A stretch of DNA of 7,906 bases from contig CALFUG010000080.1 in NCBI GenBank assembly GCA_937928455.1, positions 1 to 7,906 on the forward strand. Direction: 5' to 3'. The notes beneath the pieces are model-generated. The model saw nothing but the letters and a program-made list of their open reading frames with translations. It had not been told where the DNA came from and did no database searches. Position numbers and translations under genes: made by a program. The stretch is from an uncultured Clostridia bacterium (GTDB lineage Bacteria > Bacillota > Clostridia > Peptostreptococcales > Anaerovoracaceae). Below are positions 4,842 to 7,906 of this stretch, piece after piece (position 1 is the first letter of the stretch; the number at the start of each line of letters is the position of its first letter).

Positions 4842-6044
4842 ATGAAGACATTTCGCTACACGGCATATGACATGAGTGGCAAGCGCCACATGGGAAGAGG
4901 AACGGCCAACGAAGAATCCTTGTTTCGAGATTCCATGAAGGAGCAGGGGCTGTTTTTGGTGGAATTAGATGAAGTGGTTCATCCCGCCAAGCGGTCGGAG
5001 CGGCTGACTACCAAAGAGCTACCGGAGTTTGCCAGAGGCATCGGAACCCTGATTACAGCAGGAGTGCCCTTGGCGCAAACCATGGAAGCATTGCAGGGAG
5101 AGAATAAGAATGCCAAGTTGCGGGCCATATATGATAAGACCGGCCAATATGTGAAAGAGGGGATTCTGTTCTCCGATGCACTGAGACTGCAAAAGGATGT
5201 ATTTCCTCCCCTGTTTATGAATATGATTTCTTCCGCAGAAGAAACGGGTCGTCTGGGAGAATCCCTGATGCAGTCCGCGGAGTACTACGAAAAGCAGTAT
5301 CGCCTTCAATCCAAAGTCCGGGGCGCCATGGCATATCCCGTATTTCTCCTGTTCTTGTCTCTGGCCATCATGATGGGGGTATTCACCTTTATCATTCCAT
5401 ATTTTACGGATATCGTGGGGGCTTCTGCCGTTACGGGATTGACGGCGGTGTTTATGAAAATCAGCACCGTGTTACGAGAAAACTTTCTCTATATTACATT
5501 AGGCATCATCGCCTTCGCCGCTATTTTTACCGTGCTGATTCAACGGCCGGATGTACGGCGTGCCATCGATAAGGGCCTATTATCCATACCCAGGGTGGGC
5601 GCTCTGTTTGAAACCATCTACACGGCTCGATTTGCCCAAACCATGGCCTACCTATACTTGAGTGGGGTTTCTGTGGTGAATGGACTTAAGAACACCAAAT
5701 ATGCCATCGGAAATGCCTATGTGGTAGATCAATTCGACACCTTGATACGGGAGGTGACTGGAGGGAGAATGCTCTCGGATGCCATTGTCAGAGTAGAAGG
5801 AATTCAGAATAGCATCCGGTGGCCCATCCGAATCGGCGAAGAATCCGGAGAATTGGGCCAAATGTTGCTTTCCACATCGGATGCCTTAACCTATGAATCC
5901 GAGAGAGCTGCAGAAAAATTGACCTCCTTCCTGGGCCCGGTAATGATTATTATATTAGCCACAATGGTGGGGATGATTATGATTTCTGTTCTCATGCCCA
6001 TATTAAATATGTACCAAGGGATTGGCAGCGGATATGGAATGTAA
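4842..6044 (+). CDS. pilC: Type IV pilus inner-membrane platform protein (PilC/GspF family)
   Basis: This 400-residue protein is the membrane platform that is thought to couple the cytoplasmic motor ATPase to pilin insertion. It opens with the short N-terminal region seen in pilus-type members (FRYTAYDMSGKR). Two T2SSF domains follow, at about 61-184 and 262-385. Each carries the repeated signature of the family: EETGRLGESL at 133-142 and GEESGELGQML at 332-342, with GTLITAGVPL early in domain 1. Membrane segments are predicted at about 165-187, 214-233 and 366-386, the usual three. Length is typical. A GGGGG-rich ribosome site (4833-4838) precedes the ATG. The gene sits 15 bases after pilD and 18 bases before the pilM-like gene, so all are probably translated from one message. 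In many genomes pilB or pilT lies directly upstream of pilC; here pilD occupies that position. Confidence 0.95.
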   Translation: MKTFRYTAYDMSGKRHMGRGTANEESLFRDSMKEQGLFLVELDEVVHPAKRSERLTTKELPEFARGIGTLITAGVPLAQTMEALQGENKNAKLRAIYDKTGQYVKEGILFSDALRLQKDVFPPLFMNMISSAEETGRLGESLMQSAEYYEKQYRLQSKVRGAMAYPVFLLFLSLAIMMGVFTFIIPYFTDIVGASAVTGLTAVFMKISTVLRENFLYITLGIIAFAAIFTVLIQRPDVRRAIDKGLLSIPRVGALFETIYTARFAQTMAYLYLSGVSVVNGLKNTKYAIGNAYVVDQFDTLIREVTGGRMLSDAIVRVEGIQNSIRWPIRIGEESGELGQMLLSTSDALTYESERAAEKLTSFLGPVMIIILATMVGMIMISVLMPILNMYQGIGSGYGM

Positions 6045-6062
6045 GGGGCAAAGGAGCGTAAA

Positions 6063-6959
6063 ATGGTAACATTATACATGACCAACGAAGGAATTAAGAT
6101 CATGGATGCCGAATATCAGCGGAAAAAGCTGAAGGTTTCTCATGTGGAATTCATCCCCTTGGCCCCGGGGATTTTGGACGATGGAGAAATCCTTCGGCGG
6201 GAGGAGCTGAAGGCGGTTCTGGCTGGCCTTCCGCCCAAGACGAAAAAGAAACTACGAAATGTGAAGTTGATTTTAGATAGCCACCGTTTTCCCGTGAATA
6301 AGATGATTATCCCTAAAATGCCGGAAAGCAAGGTGCTGAAGTATATCGAAGGGGAGTATCATAACAGGGTGTCGAAGGATGAGAAGTGGCTATATGACTA
6401 TATGCTGATTCATGACAAAGGAAAGGGACAAACCATATTGGCTACCGCGGTGGCTCAGTCCTATGTGGACTCGTACATCAATCTCTTGGCGGAAGTGAAA
6501 ATAAAACCCTATTCCATTGATTTTGACATCGGATGTGTAATCCAATTTGCCAAAGTGGGCATCGGATCAAGGTCCGAAAACTGTATGATGATATCGTTGG
6601 ACGGGGAATATATTTCCGTTTACCTATTCGTGCGGGGAGAATACCATTATCTGATTTCCAAAAAGTCCATGGCGCCCCGTGGTACACCGGACTTTTACGA
6701 AGAGGTGACTACCACGATGTCCACAGTGAATCAATACAGTTATGCGGAAACCCAGGGAGAATTAATTGAAAAGGTCTACATGATATCGGTAAATGAGGGG
6801 GAAATCAAAGCTTGCGATGAACTTTGCGAGTTTTTCCGTCAGGCCATCAGTCTGCCCATGGATAAAATGACGCCAGCCCATGCGGGTATTAAAGTAACAA
6901 AACGGACCAACTTTGAAATGGCACAGTATGTTCACAATATCGGCGCCACTATCGAATAG
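6063..6959 (+). CDS. pilM: PilM-like cytoplasmic alignment protein, divergent
   Basis: This 298-residue soluble protein has no signal peptide or membrane segment. Its position between pilC and a PilN-like gene and several patterns point to PilM, the actin-fold partner that binds the cytoplasmic tail of PilN. Recognisable parts are the region VNKMIIPKMPESKVLKYIEGE (about 78-98), the segment YINLLAEVKIKPYSIDFD (138-155; compare 'aGl.p..id' in PilM), and a late strand pair with ISVYLFVRGEYHYLI (184-198). It is shorter than usual PilM (about 350). The N-terminal phosphate motif (normally G-x-D-I-G) reads YMTNEGIKI, and the second motif reads SLDGEYISV, so nucleotide binding may be weak or lost. 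AAGGAG (6050-6055) supports the ATG. Its stop codon overlaps the ribosome site of the next gene, which suggests coupled translation. Family assignment rests partly on context. Confidence 0.75.
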   Translation: MVTLYMTNEGIKIMDAEYQRKKLKVSHVEFIPLAPGILDDGEILRREELKAVLAGLPPKTKKKLRNVKLILDSHRFPVNKMIIPKMPESKVLKYIEGEYHNRVSKDEKWLYDYMLIHDKGKGQTILATAVAQSYVDSYINLLAEVKIKPYSIDFDIGCVIQFAKVGIGSRSENCMMISLDGEYISVYLFVRGEYHYLISKKSMAPRGTPDFYEEVTTTMSTVNQYSYAETQGELIEKVYMISVNEGEIKACDELCEFFRQAISLPMDKMTPAHAGIKVTKRTNFEMAQYVHNIGATIE

Positions 6960-6968
6960 GAGTACCGG

Positions 6969-7562
6969 ATGAAGAAGAAACGAATTGACCTTTATGTGCA
7001 AAGGCAGAAGGCAAAAAAACAGGACCGGGCAAAAACGGGAAGCCGGACAAAGGTGGGGCTTGTTTTTCTGCTGCTGCTGGTAGTGCTTGCCGCATTTTTA
7101 CTTCTGGATACCAATCGCATGGAAAAGAAAATCGAGGCCGGTAATGCTGTGCTGAATGACCCCGCCAATTTGGAACGGTTTGAAGAAATCAGCCTCCTGA
7201 ATCAGCGAGAGGCGGCCTATCTTTCCATCCGGGAAAATCTGGATGGGTTGGATCAAATCATTCAGTCTTACCCCGAAGTAGGTCGTAGTCTGTTTTCTCA
7301 TTTTCTCATGGGGAATGCCCCGGGCATCACGATTTCAAATATCAGCTATACCGCGGCCACCGGTCAGTTTACCATGTCCGTTGAAGCGGCCAGCTATAGC
7401 TCCTGGACTCAGTATATTAGCAAGCTGGAAAAAAGCCCGTTTATTACGGGCTTTGAGTATCGAGGGTATCAAAGAGATTTGGGACAGGATAAGTATTTCT
7501 CCTCATTCAGTTTTCAGCTGGTAGATATGTCTCAGAGTCAAGAAATGGTAGAGGAGGACTAA
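6969..7562 (+). CDS. pilN: PilN-like pilus alignment membrane protein
   Basis: This 197-residue bitopic membrane protein has a strongly basic cytoplasmic tail (1-28), one membrane helix (about 29-47) and an extracytoplasmic part with a coiled-coil-prone stretch (about 48-100) and a small alpha/beta domain (about 118-186). In that domain, GQFTMSVEAASYSSWTQYISKLEKSPFITGF followed by FSSFSFQLVD (two separate parts of it shown at 132-162 and 177-186) matches the usual PilN layout: strand, helix 'L..s.~f', then final strand. The canonical PilN tail motif INLLP, which inserts into PilM, is replaced by RIDLYVQRQ at 5-13, which might be its counterpart and would match a divergent PilM. AGGAG at 6958-6962 overlaps the pilM stop codon. 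The PilO-like ATG follows three bases after its stop. Function in the PilM-N-O complex is inferred from topology and order. Confidence 0.75.
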   Translation: MKKKRIDLYVQRQKAKKQDRAKTGSRTKVGLVFLLLLVVLAAFLLLDTNRMEKKIEAGNAVLNDPANLERFEEISLLNQREAAYLSIRENLDGLDQIIQSYPEVGRSLFSHFLMGNAPGITISNISYTAATGQFTMSVEAASYSSWTQYISKLEKSPFITGFEYRGYQRDLGQDKYFSSFSFQLVDMSQSQEMVEED

Positions 7563-7565
7563 GGA

Positions 7566-7906
7566 ATGCGTTTGGAATTGAGTCCACGAGAAAAAAATCT
7601 CATTTTCATACTGGCGCTCTTAATTGTCACTGCCTTGGCATACACCTTCTTCTTTAACAGCGCATTGCAAAAGTGGGTGGACCAACGAGGGGTTTATCAA
7701 CAAACCCAGGAATTGGTAGTGGCAATGGAACAGTCCTCGGCTGAATTGGAAGTGCGCAAGCAGTATGTGGAGCAGTTGAGAGAGGAAGCCCAAGCATTGT
7801 CGGAAGGCTACCATTTAGACTATACCAATCACAGGGCGGAGCAGAAAATAACGGCGTTGTTGATGGAAAAGGGCGCCGATATCAACGCCGCCGACTATAC
7901 CGGGAT
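7566..7906 (+). CDS. pilO: PilO/GspM-like membrane protein, 3' end beyond the window
   Basis: An open frame starts at ATG 7566, three bases after the pilN-like stop, and stays open to the window edge (113 full codons). The site GAGGAGG (7551-7557), eight bases upstream, lies inside the end of pilN. The protein begins MRLELSPREKNLIF, a start typical of GspM and some PilO proteins, then has one membrane helix (about 12-30) and a coiled-coil-prone stretch rich in Gln, Glu and Leu (about 31-85). The visible end (about 93-113) begins the expected alpha/beta domain. In the pilus machine PilO pairs with PilN outside the membrane and spaces the platform. The carboxyl half is not visible, so PilO and GspM-like cannot be separated; gene order favours PilO. 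Confidence 0.7.
   Translation, partial: MRLELSPREKNLIFILALLIVTALAYTFFFNSALQKWVDQRGVYQQTQELVVAMEQSSAELEVRKQYVEQLREEAQALSEGYHLDYTNHRAEQKITALLMEKGADINAADYTG

Noticed and set aside
1..7906. CRISPR arrays, insertion sequences, integrase or phage genes next to the tRNA array
   Set aside because: tRNA arrays are common integration sites, so I looked for att-type duplications of tRNA 3' ends, transposase frames and regularly spaced repeats. None were seen; the region after tRNA-Phe leads directly to a terminator and an ordinary gene.

Overview
The window looks like part of a low-to-mid GC Gram-positive genome, most probably an anaerobe of the class Clostridia. The reasons are strong AGGAG-type ribosome binding sites, tRNA genes with encoded CCA ends, a secreted peptidase carrying tandem copper-amine-oxidase-N-like domains (frequent in Clostridia and Paenibacillus-type Firmicutes), and a type IV pilus gene cluster of the Gram-positive kind with no outer-membrane secretin or PilP in view. 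This placement is an inference from gene content and signals, not a database match.

Layout. (1) Bases 1-571 hold the end of a tRNA operon: the 3' part of a tRNA-Ser, then Ser(GCU), Trp(CCA), Pro(UGG), a CAU-anticodon tRNA (Ile2 or elongator Met) and Phe(GAA), closed by a U-tract terminator. (2) Bases 635-3332 are a single-gene unit: a vegetative-type promoter, one large exported zinc-peptidase gene of the M28 family (852 aa from the preferred start) and a strong terminator. (3) Bases 3333-3569 are a regulatory region with a near-consensus promoter (TTGACA, 17 bp, TAGAAT). Its -10 box is exactly bracketed by a perfect inverted repeat, and a Pho-box-like tandem repeat lies upstream. (4) From 3570 to the window end there is a co-directional type IV pilus cluster: major pilin, terminator/attenuator, prepilin peptidase (PilD), platform protein (PilC), PilM-like, PilN-like and a PilO/GspM-like gene cut by the window edge.

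How the genes work together. The pilin is made as a precursor with a short basic leader. PilD would remove the leader and methylate the new N-terminal Phe. PilC forms the membrane platform on which pilins are added, and PilM/PilN/PilO form the alignment subcomplex that links the platform to the cytoplasmic motor. No motor ATPase (PilB/PilT) lies in the visible part, so it must be downstream or elsewhere. The terminator directly after the pilin gene, with no convincing second promoter, suggests abundant pilin mRNA and low read-through expression of the assembly genes.

The most interesting points are the pilin control region, a sharp change in codon choice inside the pilin gene that suggests a mosaic variable region, and a PilM homologue that seems to lack the usual nucleotide-binding motifs. 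I did not find a clearly new system; most of the window is a recognisable pilus locus next to a tRNA operon.
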